Shown piece by piece: positions 1-6,221 of a stretch of 6,444 nt of DNA. The stretch is from assembly GCA_019752975.1 (NCBI GenBank), contig JAIELM010000545.1, forward strand, positions 1-6,444, written 5' to 3'. The position numbers and the translations under genes were made by a program. Below the pieces are notes generated by a model. The model was not told the origin of the DNA. It did no database searches and worked only from the letters and a program-made list of their open reading frames with translations. Position 1 is the stretch's first letter. Each line of letters starts with the position of its first letter. The DNA comes from Undibacterium sp. Lineage in GTDB: Bacteria; Pseudomonadota; Gammaproteobacteria; Burkholderiales; Burkholderiaceae_D.

Positions 1-2199
1 ATGGCTCTATTCGACGCCCAACTTCAGTTGCTGGCGAGAGGAGAACGTATTCTTGAAAGCAGCCGAAAAGAATCCGCATCGCGTCAATATGCCATTGGTG
101 TACTCAGTCTCAATCAAATGATTTTCACCATTGATCCTCAATGGCGCTTGCCTTTGTATGTGCGAATTTCTACTCGCTCAGGCGGCTTGATTATTCCCAG
201 TGCTATTCAAGTCGAATCAAGAGAGGTCGCTGATTTGATTGAACAAAATCGGCGAAAAAGCGATATCAGTTTAGCGGTTGCAGTAGCGGTATTGCTCACT
301 GCCTTTTTCTGCTTGGTCTTTGGCATTGCACTCAAAGATAACGCCTATACATGGATGTCCGCTTATCTTTTTTTGAGTGTAGTCATTCGATTGTTTAATC
401 CGTTTGAACCTTTGATTTTTTCATTGACCCAAGAGCTTGATCTTGCTCGTCTTATTTCTCGCCTGATGTACCCGATTATTAATGCGGTATGGATGCTTGC
501 TTACGCACGGATCGCCGATTTTTCGCGTTTTTCCCCACGCTTGTATCGATTAGCCTATTGGACCGCCCTTCTTTTTTTACTCGAGACACCACTCTGGTTA
601 TTGGACTCTCCTATAGGTCAGACGATCAATTTTTCTCTCATACTTTTTTTAACCTATCCTGTGCTATTTAGTGGCTGCTGGATCGCCTGGCGAAGTGGCA
701 ATCGTTCTGCGGGAATACTTTTGTTGAGTAACTGTATGTTATTCATTTTCTGGGCACCATTTCAATTGGACGGACTATGGCCAAATCCTCTCTTTGCCAG
801 CTTAATTGTCAGTGAATCCCTAAGCAGTTTATTGGGTGTGACTTCAGATCTGGTATTGCCTCTATTATTTTGTATCGCTCTCGCGCTCAGAACACTAGAG
901 CTAAAACAAGCCGCGTTACGCTTGATGTCATACGACGCACTAACTGGTTTAGCAAATAGGGAAAAGATCAGAAGCATAGGTGACGCTATGCTAAAAAATA
1001 CTCACGGCTTAGTCGTACTGGTGTTGAATATCGATCGATTTAGCGCCATCAATCGCGCGCTAGGGCCACAGATCGGCGATCAGCTCCTAGTGGTCGCTGG
1101 CAATCGCCTCAGCGCCATACAAGGTGCGCAAATCGGGCGTTTGCATGCAGATCAATTTTGTTTACTATGGTCGGACTCAGGATCTATAGCGCAACTGCGA
1201 AAACGCATAGAAGACGATTTTGCACAACCCATCGATGAAGATGGACAATTGGTTGATTTGAGTCTGTCTATCGGTCTGGCTACAAGTATCAAGGAGAAAT
1301 TGGAAGCTTCCGATCTTGATATGACACAGCTACTACGACGTGCCGAGTTGGCACTGGAAATCGCGCGCCAGCAACATCAACAATGGATGACTTACCATCC
1401 TGACTTTGAGCGTGTAAGGCGTGCGGATTTAGGTTTATTATCGGAACTCAATCGTGCAGTAGAACAAGGTGAGTTACGCATGTTTTTACAACCCAAATTC
1501 AATTTCGCCAAGGCTAGCGTGGACAGTGCGGAAGCATTGGTACGATGGCAGCATCCACAGCGCGGCTTAGTTGGGCCAATCGAGTTTGTGCCTTTCGCAG
1601 AGCAGACTGGTCGTATCGTTCTGATTACGCAATGGATTTTCGCGTGCGCAATGTCACTGACGGCACAGTTGCGCGCGCAAGGACAAGCATTGCAAATTTC
1701 AGTCAATGTTTCGGTCGTGGATTTGAACAAACCCGGATTTGTCACGGACTTGCAAAGCCTTTGTCACGAGCTTGGAGCGCAGGCCAACGATATACGAATC
1801 GAAGTAACGGAAAGTACTGCCATGCATGATCCCAACGCGGCGATACAGATCATGCATGCCTTGCGCGATGCAGGATTTAGTTTGTCGATAGATGATTTCG
1901 GCACTGGCTATTCTTCACTGGCATATCTCCAAAAAATGCCCGTCGCAGAATTAAAAATTGATCGCTCTTTTGTACGTGATGTCAGCCCCGGAAGTGACGC
2001 GGCGGTACTATTAGAATCCACGATTATGATGGCGCACAGACTAGGCTTATCAGTCGTAGCCGAAGGTGCGGAAACTGCTGTGGAATGGAATTTACTAAAA
2101 GCTTTACAATGCGATTATGTGCAAGGCTATTATCTGGCGAAGCCTATGCCTGTCGACGAATTCCTGCAATGGCGATCCCAAGCTATATTAATAACTTAG
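1..2199 (+). CDS. 7TMR-DISM membrane sensor with degenerate GGDEF and intact EAL domain; probable c-di-GMP phosphodiesterase, 5' end probably cut
   Basis: The reading frame is open from base 1 to a TAG stop (732 codons visible). Residues 1-80 resemble the end of a periplasmic 7TMR-DISMED2 domain (PLYVRIST at 51-58). About seven hydrophobic helices follow at 88-298 (7TMR-DISM_7TM). The GGDEF domain (about 310-465) opens with a normal YDALTGLANR, but the signature is HADQF (382-386) instead of GGDEF. The usual first metal aspartate is asparagine (N343) and no RxxD inhibitory site is visible, so cyclase activity is unlikely. The EAL domain (about 475-725) keeps EALVRW (E511), N569, EVTE (E601, E604), DDFGTG (631-636), K652, E688 and Q708, the expected metal-binding and catalytic set. 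The inferred role is an inner-membrane enzyme that hydrolyses c-di-GMP to pGpG in response to an envelope signal, with the GGDEF perhaps a GTP-binding regulator. Family members normally have a signal peptide and about 150 more N-terminal residues, so the ATG at base 1 is probably internal. Confidence 0.93.
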   Translation: MALFDAQLQLLARGERILESSRKESASRQYAIGVLSLNQMIFTIDPQWRLPLYVRISTRSGGLIIPSAIQVESREVADLIEQNRRKSDISLAVAVAVLLTAFFCLVFGIALKDNAYTWMSAYLFLSVVIRLFNPFEPLIFSLTQELDLARLISRLMYPIINAVWMLAYARIADFSRFSPRLYRLAYWTALLFLLETPLWLLDSPIGQTINFSLILFLTYPVLFSGCWIAWRSGNRSAGILLLSNCMLFIFWAPFQLDGLWPNPLFASLIVSESLSSLLGVTSDLVLPLLFCIALALRTLELKQAALRLMSYDALTGLANREKIRSIGDAMLKNTHGLVVLVLNIDRFSAINRALGPQIGDQLLVVAGNRLSAIQGAQIGRLHADQFCLLWSDSGSIAQLRKRIEDDFAQPIDEDGQLVDLSLSIGLATSIKEKLEASDLDMTQLLRRAELALEIARQQHQQWMTYHPDFERVRRADLGLLSELNRAVEQGELRMFLQPKFNFAKASVDSAEALVRWQHPQRGLVGPIEFVPFAEQTGRIVLITQWIFACAMSLTAQLRAQGQALQISVNVSVVDLNKPGFVTDLQSLCHELGAQANDIRIEVTESTAMHDPNAAIQIMHALRDAGFSLSIDDFGTGYSSLAYLQKMPVAELKIDRSFVRDVSPGSDAAVLLESTIMMAHRLGLSVVAEGAETAVEWNLLKALQCDYVQGYYLAKPMPVDEFLQWRSQAILIT

Positions 2200-2239
2200 C
2201 GCTGATAGTCGATTCTGTGGTGCATGTCGTTCAGGTGAG

Positions 2240-2268
2240 TTGACATGTTTTTGCAAACTAAAGAAATT
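2240..2268 (+). promoter_or_regulatory. possible promoter for the DUF4440-like gene
   Basis: A perfect TTGACA lies at 2240-2245. At 17-bp spacing the -10 position reads GAAATT (2263-2268), which matches the consensus poorly (3 of 6). It sits in the 82-bp gap between the GGDEF-EAL gene and the next gene, so separate transcription is plausible, but the poor -10 keeps this tentative. The downstream gene has a modest Shine-Dalgarno-like GAAAG at 2271-2275. Confidence 0.3.
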
Positions 2269-2281
2269 TTGAAAGAAACTG

Positions 2282-2797
2282 ATGACTACTTTTTTATTAA
2301 ACCGAAAATTCTTACATCGATTCTTGGGCTTTGTCATGCTAGGACTAAGCTGTATGACGATGCAGGCATGGGCCGTCGACGCAGCCCAATTGAAACAACT
2401 CAGGCAGCAAGTAATCGACACAGAAACCGCCTTTGGAAAAAGTATGGCACAACGCGATCATGCGAGTTTTGTCAGCTTTTTGGCAGATGACGCGGTATTT
2501 TTTTCGGGAACTAAAGTGTTACGCGGTAAGCAGGCCGTGGCGGATCATTGGCGGGGGTTTTATCAAACTGTGCAGGCACCTTTTTCTTGGGAAGCGGGCG
2601 AGGTGGAAGTCTTGGATAGCGGAAATCTAGCCATCAGCAATGGACCTGTGCACGATCGCAATGGCAAGCACATTGCCAACTTCAGCTCGATTTGGCGTTT
2701 AGAATCCCCAGGCGTATGGCGAATTGTGTTTGATCGTGGGACAGAAGTGTGCGACTGCAAAAAAGACCTGCCGCCCATCCCTGCAACTCAGCCATAG
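2282..2797 (+). CDS. periplasmic SnoaL/DUF4440-like protein (NTF2 fold)
   Basis: This is a 171-residue protein. Residues 1-31 form a signal peptide with a basic start, a hydrophobic stretch (FLGFVMLGLSC) and a signal peptidase I site after AWA, so the mature form should be periplasmic. The rest has the pattern of DUF4440/SnoaL-like NTF2-fold proteins: a first helix with ETAFGKSMAQRD (48-59), LADDAVFF (67-74), a turn and helix with LRGKQAVADHW (80-90), and strands ending in WRLESPGVWRIVFDRG (138-153). This small alpha+beta barrel binds hydrophobic ligands or acts as an isomerase or dehydratase in some relatives, but substrates of the DUF4440 group are mostly unknown and none can be assigned here. 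The C-terminus carries a CDC pair (C157, C159), which could form a disulfide or bind metal. The start is supported by GAAAG about 6 bp upstream. A second ATG at codon 19 would leave a very short signal peptide. The next gene begins 49 bp downstream on the same strand. Confidence 0.82.
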   Translation: MTTFLLNRKFLHRFLGFVMLGLSCMTMQAWAVDAAQLKQLRQQVIDTETAFGKSMAQRDHASFVSFLADDAVFFSGTKVLRGKQAVADHWRGFYQTVQAPFSWEAGEVEVLDSGNLAISNGPVHDRNGKHIANFSSIWRLESPGVWRIVFDRGTEVCDCKKDLPPIPATQP

Positions 2798-2846
2798 TGC
2801 GGCAAAAAAATGCTCGTTAAACCATTTATGCAATGTGAGGTCACAG

Positions 2847-3770
2847 ATGAAAGTCCTTTCCCGTAGCCGCCTGGTATTTGGCGCTTTAAGCTTAATCAGC
2901 CTAATCAGCCTAATCAGCTTTAGTGCAATCAGTTTAGCCGCCTGCCCACCGGTCAACAGTTCGGTGCTAGAACTAACTCAACTCAAAAGCAATCAATGGC
3001 GAATCGCCGATCAAGCGCTACGCCAGCAAACCGCGCTTAATCTACTCGACTGCCTAAGTCATCCAGACCCACTCTTGCGTGATGACATAGGATTTGAAGC
3101 GCTATCGTTTTGGATGCGCGGTGAATTACTCAGCACCGAGACGGTGCAACAAATCCGCCAACGTTTACACCTACAAGTGAGCAACAAGCCAGTCAAAGGC
3201 GATGTGGGTTTTGCCCAACCGTTCGCGGCATTAGTCTTAGCAGAAATCGCCAGAATTGATAGGCGCAAAGCGTTCATGAACGAAGAACAGAGACAAGAGA
3301 TGGTCGTGGTTGCGGCACAATATTTACGCCAGGTGAATGATTTTCGAGGTTTCGATGAAGCGCAAGGTTGGCGTCACGGTGTGGCTCACACGGCTGATTG
3401 GATGATGCAATTGTCGTTAAATACGGCGCTCAATAAACAGCAACATCAACTTATGCTCGAAGCCCTAGCAGTCCAGATACGCAATGATCAGCATTTTTAT
3501 CACTACGGCGAACCAGATCGCCTAATGACACCGGTGTTCTATTTGGGGCTGCGTGCCGATATGAGCAGAGAAGAATGGAGTGCATGGTTTGATAGCCTGA
3601 TGCAAACCACACTCGATCTGCACACAATCAGTCAGGCCAGCCTCGCGCGCAAGCATAACCTCAACGCCTTTCTGTCCTCACTGTATATCAATCTACAAGA
3701 GAGTAAGCAAACTGCTTTACAGGAAAAATTACTGCCTATCGTCATTCAGTCTTTGAAAAAATTAAACTAG
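2847..3770 (+). CDS. DUF2785 domain lipoprotein
   Basis: This is a 307-residue protein when started at the ATG at 2847, which has GAGG at 2837-2840, 6 bp upstream. The frame stays open upstream to 2724, but that extension overlaps the previous gene and would bury the signal peptide. The N-terminus is basic (MKVLSRSR), then strongly hydrophobic, and ends in a good lipobox LAAC (30-33). It is therefore probably lipidated on C33, and the absence of aspartate at +2 (P34) favours the outer membrane. The body matches DUF2785, an all-helical family of unknown function: SHPDPLLRDDIGFEAL (71-86), FAQPFAALVLAEIARID (122-138) and the hallmark GWRHGVAHTAD (174-184), whose H177, H181 and D184 could form a polar or metal site (inference). 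The hydrophobic core contains a LIS-LIS-LIS repeat encoded by 9-bp tandem repeats. It may be cotranscribed with the DUF4440-like gene 49 bp upstream. No enzymatic role can be given. Confidence 0.83.
   Translation: MKVLSRSRLVFGALSLISLISLISFSAISLAACPPVNSSVLELTQLKSNQWRIADQALRQQTALNLLDCLSHPDPLLRDDIGFEALSFWMRGELLSTETVQQIRQRLHLQVSNKPVKGDVGFAQPFAALVLAEIARIDRRKAFMNEEQRQEMVVVAAQYLRQVNDFRGFDEAQGWRHGVAHTADWMMQLSLNTALNKQQHQLMLEALAVQIRNDQHFYHYGEPDRLMTPVFYLGLRADMSREEWSAWFDSLMQTTLDLHTISQASLARKHNLNAFLSSLYINLQESKQTALQEKLLPIVIQSLKKLN
2889..2920 (+). repeat. in-frame 9-bp tandem repeat in a signal-peptide coding region
   Basis: Three 9-bp units, AGCTTAATC (2889-2897), AGCCTAATC (2898-2906) and AGCCTAATC (2907-2915), are followed by a partial AGCTT. 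Two units are identical and the first differs by one base. Each encodes Ser-Leu-Ile in the lipoprotein frame, so a gain or loss of units would lengthen or shorten the hydrophobic core by three residues without a frameshift. Confidence 0.9.
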
Positions 3771-3933
3771 ACAACAATTCTCCTGCCAACGCATCACTTA
3801 TGGCGAATCACCAGTCACGAGTCACGAATCACCAATGGCCATCTGATTTTTTATAAGGCTATGCTTGTTGAAGACAAGGCCTCAAAGACTAAGACGAACT
3901 TGTTCAAGGCATGAAAATCGCTGGCTCTGCTGA
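3771..3933. other. intergenic gap between convergent genes, no clear terminator
   Basis: This 163-bp gap separates the stops of the DUF2785 gene (+) and the solute-binding protein gene (-). It holds the heptad array described separately, a perfect 10-bp palindrome GAACTTGTTC (3896-3905) and a weak 5-bp stem CTTGT/ACAAG (3864-3878). None has the stem plus T-tract expected of an intrinsic terminator, and I see no short gene in it. Confidence 0.6.
3806..3833. repeat. four-copy degenerate 7-bp repeat array
   Basis: Four contiguous heptads read AATCACC, AGTCACG, AGTCACG and AATCACC, which fit the consensus A-R-T-C-A-C-S. The array lies between convergent genes, 35 bp after the DUF2785 stop, and is followed by the palindrome ATGGCCAT (3835-3842) and a T6 run (3848-3853 region). 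Its function is unknown. It could be one copy of a dispersed intergenic repeat or a local slippage product. Confidence 0.75.
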
Positions 3934-4695
3934 TCAAAGATAGGCGTTCACTATTTTTTGATAGTCACCGTTGGCACGAATTTTTTTCAATCCTTCATTA
4001 AACTGGTCTCGTAATTGCGCCTGACTAAACGCCACCGAGTAACTCGTTTTTGTTTTAATTAAATCGTGGTAAGTTAAAGGAATGCTGGTATCAAATTGGG
4101 CACCTAAGATTTTTTTATGGTATTCGAAAATCGTCTTATCAACAATAATAAGCTGCACGCGGTCTGCCCAAAACATTTTGCTTTGACTCAGTTGATTAGG
4201 TGCCTCTATATAATTTTTAGGGAACAGGCCATGAACATCCGGTGTATTGTCAGCCTCAAACTGCGTCCCTAAACTCTTCCAACCTGTTTGCCAAATCACA
4301 AAACTATACAATTTCAATTGGCCTATATCTTTGATTTGTATGCCGCGACTCGCCTTGCTAATCACCATATTCTGAAATTCCAAGTAGGTATCAGAAAAAA
4401 ATAAATTCACCTCATTGCTAGGTGTCACGGTGGTCGCAATATCAATCACTTTGTCATTGAGTGCCTTGAGCATGCGTACTTTAGGAAGATTAATAAATCT
4501 GACGCTGTGTCCATTGGCACTCATAATAGTGCGCACCAAATCGACCTCAATACCGACGTCAATACCGTTCTCTCTGAACGAATAAGGTGGTCTATCGGTC
4601 GCGATGGCAACGACTAATTCCGCCGCAAAAACAGTCGAGAAATGGGTGTACAGAGAAAAAACAAGAAGCACAAATGATGATCGAATCAGCGTCAT
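3934..4695 (-). CDS. periplasmic solute-binding protein, SBP_bac_3 (amino-acid-type ABC binding protein) family
   Basis: This is a 253-residue protein with a signal peptide of about 24 residues (cleavage after VFA), so it should be periplasmic. The family pattern is clear: AELVVAIATDRPPYSF (25-40), GIEVDLVRTIM (48-58), a helix ending in LNDKVIDIATTVTPS (79-93), FFSDTYLEFQNMVISK (99-114) and the C-terminal helix FNEGLKKIRANGDYQKIV (232-249). Amino-acid-binding members usually have an arginine in the TPER-type motif that holds the ligand carboxylate. Here the motif is TPSNE (91-95) with no arginine, while an aspartate is kept in the second lobe (D186). The ligand is therefore probably not a standard amino acid, or the protein is a sensor-type relative. 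No permease or ATPase gene is adjacent, so it is an orphan in this window. The ATG at 4693-4695 gives a good signal peptide but has no evident Shine-Dalgarno sequence. It is transcribed away from the DUF5694 gene. Confidence 0.85.
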   Translation of the reverse strand: MTLIRSSFVLLVFSLYTHFSTVFAAELVVAIATDRPPYSFRENGIDVGIEVDLVRTIMSANGHSVRFINLPKVRMLKALNDKVIDIATTVTPSNEVNLFFSDTYLEFQNMVISKASRGIQIKDIGQLKLYSFVIWQTGWKSLGTQFEADNTPDVHGLFPKNYIEAPNQLSQSKMFWADRVQLIIVDKTIFEYHKKILGAQFDTSIPLTYHDLIKTKTSYSVAFSQAQLRDQFNEGLKKIRANGDYQKIVNAYL

Positions 4696-4995
4696 GATTA
4701 TGTCTATATTTTATCGATGAGAGGAATGAAAGCCCTCTTACAACAACGCTACATTGTAAAGTGCACGGTCAGGTTATCATAATTTTCCGCCCCGATTATA
4801 AGAAATTAAGGAATTAAATTTCCCCATTTTCCACTGGCACTGGATTGAAAAAAATATTCTTGAGTGGCTAGTGTCTATATTCATCATTCTTTCAGTTGTC
4901 TAAATTTGTCATTTTTGAACGACCACATTAGTCCAACTAGATCTCCGTCTATCCCTTTGTCATCGCTAAGGTGGATCAACGGTTTTACAGTCTGT

Positions 4996-5025
4996 ACCGC
5001 TAGTTCTGCGGTCTATCTCTTTTTT
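4996..5025 (+). terminator. weak terminator-like hairpin upstream of the DUF5694 gene
   Basis: ACCGC (4996-5000) and GCGGT (5008-5012) can pair around a 7-base loop. A pyrimidine-rich stretch ending in a run of T follows (about 5013-5025). The stem is only 5 bp and the T run is not immediate. No gene on the plus strand ends nearby, so it would stop read-through, act as an attenuator, or be fortuitous. Confidence 0.25.
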
Positions 5026-5032
5026 GGACTGC

Positions 5033-5041
5033 TGGTATATT
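5033..5041 (+). promoter_or_regulatory. candidate extended -10 promoter for the DUF5694 gene
   Basis: TGGTATATT fits an extended -10 (TG-N-TATATT). The spacing predicts a transcript start near 5048 and a leader of about 40 bases before the ATG at 5087. There is no good -35 at 17 bp, which extended -10 promoters can tolerate. The strong ribosome site AAGGAGA (5074-5080) lies within this leader. Confidence 0.35.
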
Positions 5042-5073
5042 TTTCCTGCTAGGCTGGCAATCTTAATTAGACT

Positions 5074-5080
5074 AAGGAGA
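5074..5080 (+). promoter_or_regulatory. strong ribosome binding site deciding the DUF5694 start
   Basis: AAGGAGA lies 6 bases before the ATG at 5087. It is the best Shine-Dalgarno match in the window and selects this start over the earlier in-frame start at 5024. Confidence 0.85.
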
Positions 5081-5086
5081 CCTCGT

Positions 5087-6160
5087 ATGAAGACAAAAAT
5101 TTGTGGGCTAGCTCTGGTGGTGATGGGTTTGTGTGGGAACGCTTGGGCGCAATCAGCGGATTTTGATCCGCGCGCCTGGAAGAAGGAAATTGCGGGAACA
5201 CCTACCCAGGTTTTGGTCTTAGGATCACCGCACCTCTCGGGCTTTGGAGAAAATTTTAAGTCGGCAATGCTATCGTCTGTTCTTGATCGCCTAGCTAACT
5301 TCAACCCCGATATCATCACAATAGAAGCCCTGTCTGGTGAGCAGTGTGACACATTAAAGCGTTATGCCGCCACTTATCCAGAGGTATTTTCTGGCTATTG
5401 CTGGGATTCCATCGCGGCGGAAAAAGCAACGGGGTTAACTGTACCGATGGCATTGGCGGAAATTAAAACAACTTTGCAAGCGTGGCCGAGTGCCCCTACA
5501 GCGGCACAAAGGCGTCATCTCGCCGCGCTTTTTTTGGCAGCAAACGATCGATTTTCTGCGCAAGTACAGTGGCAAAAATTAAATCCAAATGAGCGTACGT
5601 CAGCAGACGGGATCGATGCTGCATTGCTCAAAGTCTTGCAACGAGAAAATGCAAAACCCAATGAGAACTTTGATATTGGCGTGAAATTAGCCGTACGTTT
5701 AGGACATGAGCGCGTGTTTGCCACTGATGATCATAGCGCAGACAGCATCCAAGATCTGGCGGGGCCGCAGTTAGGCGAGGCTTTGCAAAAAATGTGGGCC
5801 GCGATTAATTTTCCAGAAGCCACCGAGGCACAAAAACGCGTGAAGGAATTAAGTAATGACATCGACGTTTTAGCACTTTATCGCTTTCATAATAACTACA
5901 AAAACCTGCACGCCTTCATTCAAGCTGATTTTGGCGACGCATTAAAATCACCATCGCCAGCGCTTTTTGGTCGTCAGTATGTCGCATGGTGGGAAACACG
6001 TAATTTACGTATGGTTGCCAACATCCGCAGCGCCTTTGCCAATAAGCCAGGTGCACGCGTACTCACGATTGTAGGCGCTTCACATAAACCCTATTTCGAT
6101 GCCTATCTCGACATGATGCATGAGGTGCGCTTGGTGGATGCCCAGCATATTCTAAAATAG
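5087..6160 (+). CDS. exported DUF5694 protein, possible TraB/TIKI-like hydrolase fold
   Basis: This is a 357-residue protein. The start at 5087 is supported by AAGGAGA (5074-5080) at ideal distance and by a clean signal peptide, MKTKICGLALVVMGLCGNAWA, cut after AWA. The frame remains open back to 5024, but that extension would put 21 unrelated residues before the signal. The body matches DUF5694: a strand leading to QVLVLGSPHL (41-50), NPDIITIEAL (73-82), ATDDHS (212-217), YRFHNN (265-270), WWETRNLRM (301-309) and a final strand with VLTIVGASHKPYFD (325-338). The paired G-x-x-H elements (G46-H49 and G330-H333), an early glutamate (E80) and an R-N pair (R305, N306) resemble the TraB/TIKI/ChaN-like enzyme group. 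The inferred role is a periplasmic hydrolase or metalloenzyme; substrate and activity are unknown. It is monocistronic as far as visible, with a hairpin just after its stop and a convergent LysR gene beyond. Confidence 0.8.
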   Translation: MKTKICGLALVVMGLCGNAWAQSADFDPRAWKKEIAGTPTQVLVLGSPHLSGFGENFKSAMLSSVLDRLANFNPDIITIEALSGEQCDTLKRYAATYPEVFSGYCWDSIAAEKATGLTVPMALAEIKTTLQAWPSAPTAAQRRHLAALFLAANDRFSAQVQWQKLNPNERTSADGIDAALLKVLQRENAKPNENFDIGVKLAVRLGHERVFATDDHSADSIQDLAGPQLGEALQKMWAAINFPEATEAQKRVKELSNDIDVLALYRFHNNYKNLHAFIQADFGDALKSPSPALFGRQYVAWWETRNLRMVANIRSAFANKPGARVLTIVGASHKPYFDAYLDMMHEVRLVDAQHILK

Positions 6161-6186
6161 TCGTTAAGACGAAAAATGTGTGCTGC

Positions 6187-6219
6187 GACGGTTAAGCTAG
6201 CAGCGCACGCTCAACCGTC
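6187..6219. terminator. hairpin between convergent genes, possible bidirectional terminator
   Basis: A perfect 7-bp inverted repeat, GACGGTT (6187-6193) and AACCGTC (6213-6219), flanks a 19-base loop that can add a GC/GC pair (6196-6197 with 6209-6210). It starts 26 bp after the DUF5694 stop and ends 2 bp before the LysR stop. On the minus strand a T5 run follows about 10 bases after the stem; on the plus strand the following sequence is only mildly T-rich. A competing stem GCTGC/GCAGC (6182-6186 with 6200-6204) overlaps it. Confidence 0.5.
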
Positions 6220-6221
6220 CT

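Larger units (their letters stand above)
4696..5086. other. 391-bp divergent intergenic region with regulatory-looking elements
   Basis: This region separates the divergent solute-binding protein and DUF5694 genes, and I see no convincing coding sequence in it. On the minus strand a perfect TATAAT lies at 4795-4800, but no good -35 sits upstream. The 10-mer TGTCTATATT occurs at 4701-4710 and 4872-4881. The word GTCTA recurs on the plus strand at 4702, 4873, 4898, 4947 and 5011. An extended -10 and a small hairpin near the DUF5694 gene are listed separately. Confidence 0.6.

Noticed and set aside
1392..1745. 117-codon antisense open frame inside the EAL gene
   Set aside because: It lies opposite a clearly coding, conserved domain, with no family resemblance; a shadow frame.
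2724..2846. Upstream extension of the DUF2785 reading frame starting at 2724
   Set aside because: It overlaps the end of the DUF4440-like gene, puts 41 residues before a clear signal peptide, and the ATG at 2847 has a good ribosome site.
3806..3833. Heptad array as a CRISPR
   Set aside because: Units are 7 bp and contiguous, with no spacers and no cas genes nearby.
3864..3878. CTTGT/ACAAG stem as a terminator
   Set aside because: Only 5 bp and no T run follows on either strand.
4795..4800. Minus-strand TATAAT as the promoter of the solute-binding protein gene
   Set aside because: No acceptable -35 or extended -10 accompanies it, and it is about 100 bp from the start codon in an AT-rich stretch where such a hexamer is easily found by chance.
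4835..4848. Sigma-54-like TGGCAC followed by TTGA
   Set aside because: The spacing is one base short of the strict -24/-12 distance and the -12 element reads TTGA, not TTGC.
4864..5052. 62-codon open frame in the divergent intergenic region
   Set aside because: Composition looks random, no ribosome site or recognisable domain, and it overlaps promoter-like and hairpin sequences.
5024..5086. Upstream start for the DUF5694 gene at 5024
   Set aside because: It would bury the signal peptide and cover the probable promoter; AAGGAGA at 5074-5080 points to 5087.
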